DNA from: CAZHVS01 sp964536015
GTDB lineage: Bacteria > Bacteroidota > Ignavibacteria > Ignavibacteriales > Ignavibacteriaceae
Length of the DNA: 64,000 bases
NCBI GenBank assembly: GCA_964536015.1
Contig: CAZHVS010000001.1
Location: forward strand, 322,075-386,074
Reading direction: 5' to 3'
Shown here: piece after piece, positions 1-9,287 of the stretch
Layout of the letters: each line of letters opens with the position of its first letter
Position numbering within the stretch: the stretch's first letter is position 1
Notes under the pieces: model-generated
Database searches by the model: none
Seen by the model: the letters and a program-made list of their open reading frames with translations, nothing else
Told to the model about the DNA's origin: nothing
Program-made: the position numbers and the translations under genes

Positions 1-1276
1 GTTTATTCCATGTTAATGTTATTGTCTTCGCTGTTGTATCTTTTATTGCAACAAGATTTATTGGTTTGTTTGGTGGAATTGAATCTTTCCACGGCATGGT
101 CGGTATAAGTGCCGGGTATTTATAAAAATTATTTCTTAAAGAATCTCGGAATCCACCAAGATTATTTGTGATTGATTTTGAAGAAAAATAGATACTGCCC
201 TTGACTTGTGAATAAGTTCTATTAAGTCTTATCTGGTTTGGCATTTCAGAATAGTTTGACCAAGCACCACTGTTGCCAATTCGGTAAGCTGCCTGACCAA
301 CATAAAAATGTCTTTGAAAACTATTTGACGACCACCATGGGACAAGAACTGCATAATCAGCCACTGAATAACCGATATTCCAGTAAATTTGTGGAGTGAT
401 ATAATCAATCCATCCTAGTTGTACCCATCTTCTTGAATCGGCATAAATAGCGCTGAAAGATTCAAGACCACTTGTATTACTTCCGAGTGGATCTGATGAA
501 GAATTTTTCCAAATCCCAAAAGGACTTATTCCAAATTTAACATAGGGTTTATAGTACTTGATACTATCTCTCAGCATTGTAATAAGAGTATTTACGTTTG
601 CTCGTCTCCAATCAGCTTTATTTGAAAAACCGCCGCCGTATAATCTCCATGACATACTATCCTGAACTGTAATTCCCTCATAAGGATAAAAGTAATCGTC
701 AAAGTGAACGGCATCAATATCATATCTTTTTACGACATCAAGTATAACGCTTATTACATAATTCCGTGCAGCGGGAATTCCCGGGTCTAACATTTTATAA
801 GGAGTCCCAAATTGCATATGCCACTCGGGATGAGTTTTGGAAATATGAGAATTAGATACACTACTTGAAGAACTAACTACTGAACGGTAAGGATTGAACC
901 AGGCATGCAATTCCATTCCTCTTTTATGAGCTTCATCAATCGCAAAAGATAATGGATCATAAATTGGATTTGGAGCTGTTCCCTGAGTGCCGGTTAACCA
1001 CTGACTCCAGGGCTCAATGTTGCTAATATAAAATGCATCACAGCTTGGACGAATCTGAAATATTATGGCATTCATTCCACTATTTTTATGAGAATTAAGA
1101 ATATTAATAATCTCAGTTCTCTGTTGCGCAGGAGTTAATGTAGTTGTCGAGGGCCAATCTATATTAGTAACAGTTGCAACCCAGGCAGCTCTGAATTCCC
1201 TTTTGGGGGGAATTGTCTGAGCGATTATAATTGTCGAGAATAAAAAATAGGTTAATAATTTTAATTTCATAAACAT
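1..1276 (-). CDS. GHL10-type glycoside hydrolase (DUF187), 3' end outside the window
   Basis: I translated this by hand on the minus strand. It opens with MFMKLKLLTYFLF and a short signal peptide ending near IIIAQ, then REFRAAWVATVTNIDWPS, the typical opening of the glycosyl-hydrolase-like 10 family (DUF187/GHL10). Further family features are FQIRPSCDAFY, GMELHAWFNPYR, the acidic segment DAVHFDDYFYPY and DYITPQIYWNIGY. About 425 residues are present. After the TIM-barrel region comes PPNKPINLVAIKD, which looks like the start of a fibronectin type III domain, so more domains should lie beyond position 1. An exported polysaccharide or peptidoglycan-related hydrolase is likely; the substrate is unknown. 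The ATG at 1276 or the one at 1270 could be the start. No clear ribosome binding site separates them. Confidence 0.85.
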   Translation of the reverse strand, partial: MFMKLKLLTYFLFSTIIIAQTIPPKREFRAAWVATVTNIDWPSTTTLTPAQQRTEIINILNSHKNSGMNAIIFQIRPSCDAFYISNIEPWSQWLTGTQGTAPNPIYDPLSFAIDEAHKRGMELHAWFNPYRSVVSSSSSVSNSHISKTHPEWHMQFGTPYKMLDPGIPAARNYVISVILDVVKRYDIDAVHFDDYFYPYEGITVQDSMSWRLYGGGFSNKADWRRANVNTLITMLRDSIKYYKPYVKFGISPFGIWKNSSSDPLGSNTSGLESFSAIYADSRRWVQLGWIDYITPQIYWNIGYSVADYAVLVPWWSSNSFQRHFYVGQAAYRIGNSGAWSNYSEMPNQIRLNRTYSQVKGSIYFSSKSITNNLGGFRDSLRNNFYKYPALIPTMPWKDSIPPNKPINLVAIKDTTAKTITLTWNK

Positions 1277-1423
1277 TTTGTTTTTTTGATGTGCAAGTTA
1301 AAGTTATAAGCAAAGTAATACAATAGATAATCGATTTATTAATTTATATTCTTTAGGGAGGATTTATTTTATCCAAAAATTTTCTTATGTTTTAATCAGT
1401 TAATATAAGGAGTTTAATTTTTT

Positions 1424-1927
1424 ATGAATGATGCAGAAAAATGGATTCAGCGACTTGATCTTAAACCTCATCCGGAGGGAGGTTTCTTTAAAGAAATTTA
1501 TCGAAGTGAAGAAATGATTTTTAGTCTTGGTCTTCCGAAACGATTTAAACAATCGCGTTGTTTTTCAACTTCAATTTATTATTTATTGAAAGGAGAGCAA
1601 ATTTCTCTTTTTCATAGGTTAAAATCAGATGAGATATGGCACTTTTATGCTGGTTCTTCTTTGACTATTCACATAATCAATTCTAAAGGAAAATTATCAT
1701 CATATAATTTGGGAAATAATCCTGAGTCAAACCACTTTCCCCAAGTGGTTATTCCTCATCAAAACTGGTTTGCAGCAGAAGTTGATGATAAAAATTCATA
1801 TACACTTGTTGGTTGCACGGTAGCGCCAGGTTTCGATTTTTCTGATTTTGAACTTGGAAAAAAAAGTAAATTAATTCAACTTTTCCCCGATTATAAAGAT
1901 ATAATTGAACGATTTTCTAAAGATTAA
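1424..1927 (+). CDS. DUF985 cupin-fold protein
   Basis: The 167-residue product opens with WIQRLDLKPHPEGGFFKEIYRS, the diagnostic N-terminus of the DUF985/YML079w-like cupin family. The core has STSIYYLLKGEQISLFHRLKSDEIWHFYAGSSLTIH, in which the His and Glu positions resemble a cupin metal or ligand site, and it ends with YTLVGCTVAPGFDFSDFEL, also typical of the family. Length matches the family. It is cytosolic with no signal peptide. The biochemical role of DUF985 proteins is not well defined; sugar or sugar-nucleotide binding has been suggested from the fold. AAGGAG lies upstream of the ATG. The histidine kinase gene begins 9 bp after its stop, so the two are probably co-transcribed, though no functional link is apparent. 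Confidence 0.88.
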   Translation: MNDAEKWIQRLDLKPHPEGGFFKEIYRSEEMIFSLGLPKRFKQSRCFSTSIYYLLKGEQISLFHRLKSDEIWHFYAGSSLTIHIINSKGKLSSYNLGNNPESNHFPQVVIPHQNWFAAEVDDKNSYTLVGCTVAPGFDFSDFELGKKSKLIQLFPDYKDIIERFSKD

Positions 1928-1936
1928 GTAAGACCT

Positions 1937-3694
1937 TTGAAATACAAAATTTTTAATAGGATTCAGAACAGGTTAATAATTCTTATTATTGGTCTGTTGA
2001 TGATTTTTGCTTTTGCCCTTTTTTTATTAAGGCAAACTGAAAGACAAAAGTTTGAATTATTAATAAAAGAGCAACAAAGTTCAAAAGAAATACTTATTAA
2101 AAATATTTTGAATTTGATGGGAAAAAATTTAGAATCTTGGGCTTTCAATGACACTTATTGGGACGAAATGGTTAATTGCGTTGAGAAAGCTGATACTGTT
2201 TGGGGAGACCAGGTGATAGCTTCAGCAATTCCAACATATAATGCACATGCTGCATGGATTTATAGCACTGCTTTTAATTTAGTTTATAGTTACAATACAA
2301 TCGGAAAATCCTTTGAAAAACATATTCCGCTTTCCAAAGAAAATTTATCTGATTTAATCTCTAAAAATAATTTTAGTCATTTCTTTATTTATACTTCAAC
2401 CGGTTTGATGGAAATAAGAGGAGCTCCAATACAACCAAGTTTTGATATTCAAAGAAGAACTAATCCAAGGGGCTTCTTTTTTGTTGGTAGACTTTGGAGT
2501 AAAGAATATTTAGATCAATTATCAGTTGTTACTTCAAGCCGTGTAGAATTGAGTAATTTGAATTTAGTTGATAAAGAAAAAAATGAATATAGTATTGTTG
2601 TAAAGGAAATCTTAAAGGACTGGAAGGGAAATCCTTTAACTTATATTATTTTTAGAAGTGAATCAGTTTTGCTAAAAGAACCATTTTCAGCTTTGAATAA
2701 GCAGACTACTATTGGGTTAATTTTTGGGATAACAATTATTGCTGTAATATCTGCATTCCTTTTTTACCTCGTATCAAATCCACTTAGTAACATTGCTAAA
2801 AGTCTGGAAACTGAAGATTCCAAATTCATAAAGAAGCTTTTAAAAAATAAAACTGAGTTTGGAAAAATTGCTCATTTGATAGAGCATTTTTTTAAACAAA
2901 AACTTGAACTATCTAATGAAATTATTGAAAGAAAAAAGATTGAAGATGAAATAAGACGATACATTGATGAACTAAAAGAATTAAATGCAAGTAAAGATAA
3001 ATTCTTTTCAATAATTGCTCATGATCTAAAAAGCCCCTTTATGGCTTTACTGGGGATTACACAATTACTTTCTGAGGATTTTGAAAATCTCTCTAATGAA
3101 GAATTAAAAAGATTTATTGAAGTACTGAGAACAGATACAAGAGAAATTTTTAATTTAATTTTGAATCTTTTAGATTGGTCAAGACTGCAATCAGGACGAA
3201 TGGAGTATAATCCATCTTCATTTTATTTAAAAGATTTGATTGAACAGGTAATTAATTTATTAAAAAGCCTTGCACTTAAAAAACATATTTCATTCATAGT
3301 TTCAATTAAAGACTGTACTAGTGTTGTCGCTGATAGAAATATGATTCTTTCTGTAGTCCAAAATCTTGTAACCAATGCAATTAAGTTTACACCAAAAAAC
3401 GGAAAAATAGAAATTATCGGTGAGTGTGATGAACCTTTTATTAAAGTAACTATCAAAGATAATGGTGTTGGAATTCCGACTTCAAATCTTGAAAAAATAT
3501 TTCAGATTGAATCTGAAGTAACTACAAAAGGAACTGAAGGAGAAAAGGGAACAGGGCTTGGTTTATTAATTTGTAAAGATATGATCGAAAGAAATGGCGG
3601 AAAGATTTGGGTAGAGTCAGAAGTAAATAAAGGCACTTCCTTCTATTTTACATTAAGGATGGCAAAGAATAAAAAAATAACTAGGGAAATCTGA
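1937..3694 (+). CDS. CHASE4-domain sensor histidine kinase
   Basis: A 585-residue membrane sensor kinase. One transmembrane helix lies near residues 13-28 and a second near 255-283. Between them is an extracytoplasmic segment with SWAFNDTYWDEMVNC and AAWIYSTAFNLVYSYNTIG, characteristic of CHASE4 sensor domains. A poorly defined HAMP-like linker follows. The HisKA box FFSIIAHDLKSPF places the phosphoacceptor at His362. The ATPase domain has an N box (VVQNLVTNAIKF), a G1 box (DNGVGIP) and a G2 box (GEKGTGLGLLICK), so the kinase looks active. No receiver domain is attached and no response regulator gene adjoins it, so its partner is elsewhere. The start is TTG at 1937, with AAGTAAGA as a weak ribosome binding site; no ATG fits as well. 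The stop nearly abuts the convergent AAA gene. The ligand cannot be read from sequence. Confidence 0.9.
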   Translation: MKYKIFNRIQNRLIILIIGLLMIFAFALFLLRQTERQKFELLIKEQQSSKEILIKNILNLMGKNLESWAFNDTYWDEMVNCVEKADTVWGDQVIASAIPTYNAHAAWIYSTAFNLVYSYNTIGKSFEKHIPLSKENLSDLISKNNFSHFFIYTSTGLMEIRGAPIQPSFDIQRRTNPRGFFFVGRLWSKEYLDQLSVVTSSRVELSNLNLVDKEKNEYSIVVKEILKDWKGNPLTYIIFRSESVLLKEPFSALNKQTTIGLIFGITIIAVISAFLFYLVSNPLSNIAKSLETEDSKFIKKLLKNKTEFGKIAHLIEHFFKQKLELSNEIIERKKIEDEIRRYIDELKELNASKDKFFSIIAHDLKSPFMALLGITQLLSEDFENLSNEELKRFIEVLRTDTREIFNLILNLLDWSRLQSGRMEYNPSSFYLKDLIEQVINLLKSLALKKHISFIVSIKDCTSVVADRNMILSVVQNLVTNAIKFTPKNGKIEIIGECDEPFIKVTIKDNGVGIPTSNLEKIFQIESEVTTKGTEGEKGTGLGLLICKDMIERNGGKIWVESEVNKGTSFYFTLRMAKNKKITREI

Positions 3695-3695
3695 T

Positions 3696-6600
3696 TTAAT
3701 AAGTTTCAGGATTTATTTTTTGTACATCTTCAAAAGTAATTGTTGTTAAATCATCATCACTTAAATTTGAAAGTGTCAGTATTCTTTCTTCCTGATTTCC
3801 AATTGCTTTCATTAACATATTTCTAACTGTTCTAGCATTTCCGAAATTTTGATCTCTCGTTTTATATAATTCAGAAAAAATTTCTAGAAAGAGTTGAATT
3901 GCACCTTCATCAAGTTTATAACCATTCTGTGTACTCATTACAGAAGCAATTTCTAACATCTGTCGTGGTGTGTAGTCTTCAAATGAAAAATAATTTGTAA
4001 AACGTGATTGTAAACCGGGGTTGCTTTCTAGGAATTCTTTCATCTCATTTGTATAACCTGCCACAATTACAACAAGTTGATCTCTGAAGTCTTCCATTCT
4101 TTTAAGAAGTGTATCGATTGCTTCTTGTCCAAAATCATTTGAACCGCGCGAGAGTGTATAAGCTTCATCAATAAATAATGTTCCACCTAAAGCCTGTTCA
4201 ATAACTGAATCAGTTTTTTTAGCGGTTTGTCCCTGATAACCTGCAACCAGAGCAGACCTATCAACTTCAACTAAATGCCCTTTTTGTAATAACCCCATTT
4301 CTTTGTAGATTTTGCTAAGTAATCTTGCAACGGTAGTTTTACCTGTTCCTGGATTTCCAAGAAAAACAGCGTGTAAATTTTTTGACAATACTTTTAGTCC
4401 ACGTTCCTCTCTTAGTTTAGCAACCTTTAGCCCGCTGATTAATTTTTCAACTGATTTCTTAACAGAATCCAATCCTGTTAAATCATTCAATTCCTGTAGA
4501 TAATTATCCAATAACTCTTTATTTCCTTCTACTTTGACTATCTTTCTCTCTTTCTTTGTAGTTACTATAGAACGAATATCTTCAAGTTTAACATATTTTA
4601 ATATTTCTTCGGTTCGTTCATTTTGTGGAATATCCACTAATCTTAGCAGTTGATTTCTTGCTGCTGTATCAACTGTATTTCTTACAAGTCGCGCATTTCC
4701 AAAAGTTTTATCGCGGGTTCTGTAAATTTCATTATAATGTTGAGATAATTTTTGTTTAGCTTCATTGTCCAATTCAAGTTTTTTCTCACGAAGTAATCTT
4801 TCTGTAATCAACATTAATTCATCAGGAGTGTAATCTTCAAACGTTATAAACTTTGTAAATCTTGACTGCATTCCCGGATTGCTATCTAGAAAATCTTTCA
4901 TTTCATCTGTGTAACCAGCAGCAATGCAGATGAATTTCCCACGATCATCTTCCATTCTTTTTAGAAGTGTGTCAATCGCTTCTTTTCCGAAATCAGAAGC
5001 GCCGCCTTCACCCTTTTTTACAAGTGCGTATGCTTCATCAATAAACAAAGTACCACCTAGAGATTGATTAATTAGTTCAGTAGTTTTTTCAGCAGTTTTA
5101 CCAACATAACTGGCAACAAGACTTTGTCTATCTGCTTCAATAAGGTGTCCTTTGGGAAGTATTCCAAGTGCAGAATATATCTGGCTGAATAAACGTGCAA
5201 CAGTAGTTTTACCTGTCCCCGGATTACCAAGAAAAACAACATGATCAGAAAATTTATTTTTTAAATCTTCTCCCTGTTCAACATAAAAACGAGCAAGTTT
5301 TACAAGTTCATTTATTTCTTTTTTTACTGAGGTCATTCCTGTTAAACTATTAAGTTTATCGAGAGCAATCTTTAGATTTTCTTCATCAATATTTAATGAG
5401 AAATTTTTTCCATCAGAATGTTTTGTAAGGATTTCAATATCGTCTTTTGTTATTGTAGTAAGTGCTTCTTTGGTTCTTTCATTTTCTTTTAATTTTAGAT
5501 ATCGTTTCCCAAGACTCATCTTAGCTTCATTAAAGATGTTTCTTACCGTTCTTGCATTGCCAAATGACTTGTCTCTTTTACGATAAAGATTTGTAAATTC
5601 TTTTTTTAGTATCTCTGTTGCTTCGTTATTAATATTATAATCTTCTTTAGCAGCCATTTGTTTGAAGATATCAATCATCTCATCAGGTGTGTAATCTTCA
5701 AAATTAAAGAAATGAGTAAAGCGCGATTTCATCCCGGGATTTGATTCAAGGAATGCTTGCATTTCATCCGGGTAACCTGCAGCTATTACTGCAAATTGTC
5801 CCGCTTTATCTTCCATTCTCTTTAATAGCGTATCAATGGCTTCCTGTCCAAAATCCTGTCCGCCTCCTTTTTTTACAAGCGTGTATGCTTCATCGACAAA
5901 AAGCAAGCCGCCGATAGCATCATTTATTATTTTTTCAGTTTTTTGTGCTGTCTCACCAATATACTGCCCAACCAATCCAGCTCTGTCTGTTTCAACTACA
6001 TGACCTTTTTCAAGTAAACCCATTGCTTTAAAAATTTTTCCGAGTAATCTTGCAACAGTTGTTTTTCCAGTTCCGGGATTACCAAGAAATACTGAGTTAA
6101 TTGACAAACCTTCCTGTGTTTTCAATCCAAGTTTTTGTCGTTCTTTTATGAAATTAAGATAATCGACAAAATCTCGCATCGCTTGTTTAACAGAATTCAA
6201 CCCTGTAAATGAATCAAGATTTTTTAGTAATGATTCCAATGATTCTTCTGGTTCTTCTGCTTGTTCTTGAACTGTTTGTTTTTCTTCTCTTTCACGACTT
6301 ACAACTTCACCAGCAGAAGAAGTATCAACATCTTCAAAATTCTGTAATTCATTTTGCCCGATTAAAAACCATCTTTCACAGATTTTTTCTTCAAGCATAT
6401 AAATATCAACACGTCCTTGTCCTCTTTTCCAGAAACCAGGTGTATCAGTTCCCCAGCTTTGAACAAATGAAACGGTACTCCATGTTTTATCAAACGTTAA
6501 CGCAAAATTATGTCTTCCTACCTCTTTGTCATTTAAGTACCAAACAGCAGTTCCTTCGCCAACCCAATTATCAATTGTATATCGTGGATTAACCACAATT

Positions 6601-7616
6601 ACTTCGACTCCGATATAACCTGTTTTTGCTTCAGCGAATTGTAAAAGATATTTTCTCTCACCTCCGTTTATTTCATTTAATAAATCGAACATCCTGGCGT
6701 AATAAGCTAGTACTCCATCAGCAGGAAATTTTTGAAAGTCGGTTCGCTTTACAATAGTAATTGCTTTTTTCAGAATAGGTTCTTGTTGTTCTTCTGCTTC
6801 TTCGGAAGCATTTTCTTCTTCATTTAATTTTTGTTTTTCAATTTCTTCAAGTTGTTCAAGTATTTTCTGGAAACGAGGATCGTCAGAATATTTATCTTTC
6901 ATTTTCAGAGCTTTATTCATTGCTGGTTTAAGTCTGAATAAAGCAAATAATGTTTCTAACTCAAGTAAATGAGCTCTTTGATGATACATAGAACAGGAAT
7001 TATCATTAACAATTATTTTTGCTGCCCACAGAGGATACCAGTATTCATTTTGTTTGAATGCTTCTTCTGCATTTGCAATTAATTCTGAAGGTTTAAATTT
7101 CAACTTGCTTAAAAATGTACCTTTATAAGATGCTGCACTTTTGTAAAATTCTTTTTTAATAATTAATGGTTGAATATCAACTTCATTTGTTTTTATCGCA
7201 AGATCAATTTCTTTTAGTGCTTCAGAAAATTTTTCTAATCCAGCAAGACATTGAGCTTTAAGATGATGTGCATAAGAAAGAAATTCAGATGGTTTTTTTT
7301 CGATTACTTCATTTAAGTCATTAATTGCACCTTCAAAAATACCAAGACGCATTAATATAAAACCTCGATAGAGGTGAGGTTCAAACGAGTCTTCTGAAAG
7401 CTGAACAGCATGGTCAGCATTTTCAAGTGCTTCTGCAGGATAACCATTTTCAAGATAAGCCCATGCAAGATAAGATACAGCTAGAAAATCATTCTGAGCT
7501 GTTTCGCAAAGATTTTTTGCTATAGTAAGAGCCATCTTAAACCTGCCTTGCTTAAGATGTTCCAGAGTTTCTTTTAATAAAGTTTCTTTATCTTCGGTTA
7601 AAGATGGTCTTTGCAT
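3696..7616 (-). CDS. TPR protein with three tandem CbxX/SpoVK-type AAA+ ATPase domains
   Basis: A 1306-residue cytosolic protein. Residues 1-250 are TPR-like helices (for example YLAWAYLENGYPAEALENADHAVQLSEDSFEPHLYRGFIL). A Glu-rich linker at about 265-285 leads to a beta-rich segment (about 290-430) that I do not recognise. Three AAA+ modules of the CbxX/CfqX-SpoVK type follow, with Walker A motifs GNPGTGKTTVARL near residues 510, 796 and 1085. Each keeps a Walker B of the form FVDEAY or FIDEAY, a SNPG(M/L)xSRF arginine motif and a GNARxVRN sensor motif, so all three look catalytically competent. EccA of type VII secretion combines TPRs with one such domain; rubisco activase CbbX has a single one. 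A substrate-remodelling ATPase is inferred; the client is unknown. The ATG at 7616 fits the N-terminal TPR start. Confidence 0.88.
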   Translation of the reverse strand: MQRPSLTEDKETLLKETLEHLKQGRFKMALTIAKNLCETAQNDFLAVSYLAWAYLENGYPAEALENADHAVQLSEDSFEPHLYRGFILMRLGIFEGAINDLNEVIEKKPSEFLSYAHHLKAQCLAGLEKFSEALKEIDLAIKTNEVDIQPLIIKKEFYKSAASYKGTFLSKLKFKPSELIANAEEAFKQNEYWYPLWAAKIIVNDNSCSMYHQRAHLLELETLFALFRLKPAMNKALKMKDKYSDDPRFQKILEQLEEIEKQKLNEEENASEEAEEQQEPILKKAITIVKRTDFQKFPADGVLAYYARMFDLLNEINGGERKYLLQFAEAKTGYIGVEVIVVNPRYTIDNWVGEGTAVWYLNDKEVGRHNFALTFDKTWSTVSFVQSWGTDTPGFWKRGQGRVDIYMLEEKICERWFLIGQNELQNFEDVDTSSAGEVVSREREEKQTVQEQAEEPEESLESLLKNLDSFTGLNSVKQAMRDFVDYLNFIKERQKLGLKTQEGLSINSVFLGNPGTGKTTVARLLGKIFKAMGLLEKGHVVETDRAGLVGQYIGETAQKTEKIINDAIGGLLFVDEAYTLVKKGGGQDFGQEAIDTLLKRMEDKAGQFAVIAAGYPDEMQAFLESNPGMKSRFTHFFNFEDYTPDEMIDIFKQMAAKEDYNINNEATEILKKEFTNLYRKRDKSFGNARTVRNIFNEAKMSLGKRYLKLKENERTKEALTTITKDDIEILTKHSDGKNFSLNIDEENLKIALDKLNSLTGMTSVKKEINELVKLARFYVEQGEDLKNKFSDHVVFLGNPGTGKTTVARLFSQIYSALGILPKGHLIEADRQSLVASYVGKTAEKTTELINQSLGGTLFIDEAYALVKKGEGGASDFGKEAIDTLLKRMEDDRGKFICIAAGYTDEMKDFLDSNPGMQSRFTKFITFEDYTPDELMLITERLLREKKLELDNEAKQKLSQHYNEIYRTRDKTFGNARLVRNTVDTAARNQLLRLVDIPQNERTEEILKYVKLEDIRSIVTTKKERKIVKVEGNKELLDNYLQELNDLTGLDSVKKSVEKLISGLKVAKLREERGLKVLSKNLHAVFLGNPGTGKTTVARLLSKIYKEMGLLQKGHLVEVDRSALVAGYQGQTAKKTDSVIEQALGGTLFIDEAYTLSRGSNDFGQEAIDTLLKRMEDFRDQLVVIVAGYTNEMKEFLESNPGLQSRFTNYFSFEDYTPRQMLEIASVMSTQNGYKLDEGAIQLFLEIFSELYKTRDQNFGNARTVRNMLMKAIGNQEERILTLSNLSDDDLTTITFEDVQKINPETY

Positions 7617-7726
7617 GAGATTAACAACTAATTGTACAATTGCTTTTCAAAGATAATAAAAGAATTCTGTTTATGGAATTCTCTTTTGTGAGAGAGAAAA
7701 ATTTAATAATTATTTCTTAGTTTATT

Positions 7727-7744
7727 TTTATGAAGTTTCATAAA
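7727..7744. promoter_or_regulatory. 18-bp perfect palindrome before the alpha-glucan gene pair
   Basis: TTTATGAA-GT-TTCATAAA is a perfect 8-2-8 inverted repeat ending 34 bp before the GTG start of the SLC45-like transporter. The size and symmetry suit a dimeric repressor or activator. The AT-rich background lowers its weight. The same intergenic region also holds AATTGTACAATT (7630-7641) and a 7-8-7 repeat (7661-7682) on the side of the divergent AAA gene. No regulator gene lies nearby. Confidence 0.4.
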
Positions 7745-7778
7745 TTTTTGCACTTAATTTTTAAACTTAGAGGTAATT

Positions 7779-9284
7779 GTGCTCGAGATCCAAAGAAAAT
7801 TAAATAATGTATTTTATGCGATTTTAAGTCTACCTGCAACTGCAGTTGGATTTGCTCTTTCAACACAGATTGCAGCTTTAAGCTGGATTTTGAATAAGAA
7901 GTTCGGATTAAATATTCACGAAGTTGCTTTTGTTTGGCTTGCCGGTCCTCTTGCAGGAATTTTTGGTCAGGTTATTGTTGGAATGATAAGCGATAATGTT
8001 TGGTTTTTAAAAGGGAGAAGAAGGCCATTTATAATAATTGGGGGAATTATAGGCTCGCTAATGTTTCTTGCTTTGCCACAAATTGGAGTGATTTCAGAAA
8101 CAACCGGTATTACGAATATTATATTGATCGCTTCTGTAATTGCACTACTTCTTGATCTTTCAATTAATGTTACATTTAATCCGGCAAGATCAATAATTGC
8201 AGATTTAACTCCAGAAGGGAAAAAACGAACTGCTGGCTATGTCTGGATGCAAGTCGTTTCTGGTACTTTTGGAGTTTTAGCATATTTCCTTTCAATGGTT
8301 TATGGTAATGAAACTTTACTTTTGATTGCCGCAATATTTGTATTTGTGTGTTCAGTTTTTCCTATTCTGTTAATCGAAGAGCCGCGCGAACTGGAAGGAG
8401 AAGCTGAAGCCAACAAAGAATCTCATTCTGTGCTTGATATTTTTAAATCAATTTTTCCTTTATATGGTTTTTTAATTTTTGGTGTTTTTAGTTTGATATT
8501 TCATTTTTACCAGGAAGAGCTAAGAGTAATTCATAATCCCTTGTTAATTGCGAGCCTTGTTTATACAGTAGTAATCGGTGGTTGGATAATAATAAAAGGA
8601 AAAAGAAATGAATCCGACCAAATTGAATTTCAGAAAATTATGCTTGCACATACTTTCACATGGATTGCTTTTCAAAGTATGTTTGTTATGTCTGGATTTT
8701 TTATTGATAAACAAATTATTCCTAACCTTGATTTAACAAATGTTTTTGCAAATAAATTTGCAGAATTTTTAACTGGTGTAACTCAAACTAAAGATACGAC
8801 TACCGGAAATATTGTATCACTTGGATTTTTAATTCTCAATGCAGTCGGTGCTGTTTTCCCAACTGTACTCTCTGCAATTGCAAAAAAAATAGGAAGAGTA
8901 AGAACTTATGCTTCAGCATTATCTTTTAGTGCAATTGGATATTTCTATATTGCTTTTCTTGGCAAGTATGAAGAAAATTTCTATCTTGGAATGTTGTTAA
9001 CAGGAATTGGTTGGTCTGCGGTTATTTCAATTGTATTTTCTATTGTAACTGAAAGAATTAATCAATCGAAAATGGGTTTGTTCATGGGAATATTTAACCT
9101 TGCTGTAGTACTTCCTCAGATGATGAGTCAGGGCGTTGCTAATATTATTTCTGAAACTCAGAATTTTCAGTTGCTTTATATTCTTTGTGGAATCTTTGTG
9201 TGTTTTTCTGTTTTCTTCTGGTTGTTTATCAAAGAACCGCGGGCTACAGCAGAGTTGGTTACTCACCACAAAGGAGGTCATTAA
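7779..9284 (+). CDS. MFS transporter, SLC45/GPH-like, probably for an alpha-glucoside
   Basis: A 501-residue inner-membrane protein with about 12 transmembrane helices. The N-terminus (SLPATAVGFALSTQIAALSWILNKKFG) and the loop DNVWFLKGRRRPFIIIGG, equivalent to the RxGRRRP loop after helix 2, mark the SLC45/sucrose-proton-symporter branch of the major facilitator superfamily. Bacterial members often import maltose or related glucosides. The gene is separated by 3 bp from an exported GH13 amylase, which supports a maltodextrin role, but the substrate is inferred. The start is GTG at 7779, with AGAGGT 5 bp upstream. An 18-bp palindrome lies in the upstream region. Confidence 0.85.
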   Translation: MLEIQRKLNNVFYAILSLPATAVGFALSTQIAALSWILNKKFGLNIHEVAFVWLAGPLAGIFGQVIVGMISDNVWFLKGRRRPFIIIGGIIGSLMFLALPQIGVISETTGITNIILIASVIALLLDLSINVTFNPARSIIADLTPEGKKRTAGYVWMQVVSGTFGVLAYFLSMVYGNETLLLIAAIFVFVCSVFPILLIEEPRELEGEAEANKESHSVLDIFKSIFPLYGFLIFGVFSLIFHFYQEELRVIHNPLLIASLVYTVVIGGWIIIKGKRNESDQIEFQKIMLAHTFTWIAFQSMFVMSGFFIDKQIIPNLDLTNVFANKFAEFLTGVTQTKDTTTGNIVSLGFLILNAVGAVFPTVLSAIAKKIGRVRTYASALSFSAIGYFYIAFLGKYEENFYLGMLLTGIGWSAVISIVFSIVTERINQSKMGLFMGIFNLAVVLPQMMSQGVANIISETQNFQLLYILCGIFVCFSVFFWLFIKEPRATAELVTHHKGGH

Positions 9285-9287
9285 TTA

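Noticed and set aside
6209..6592. 127-codon plus-strand open frame
   Set aside because: Antisense to the triple-AAA gene, with a Leu/Phe/Gln composition typical of reversed coding sequence.
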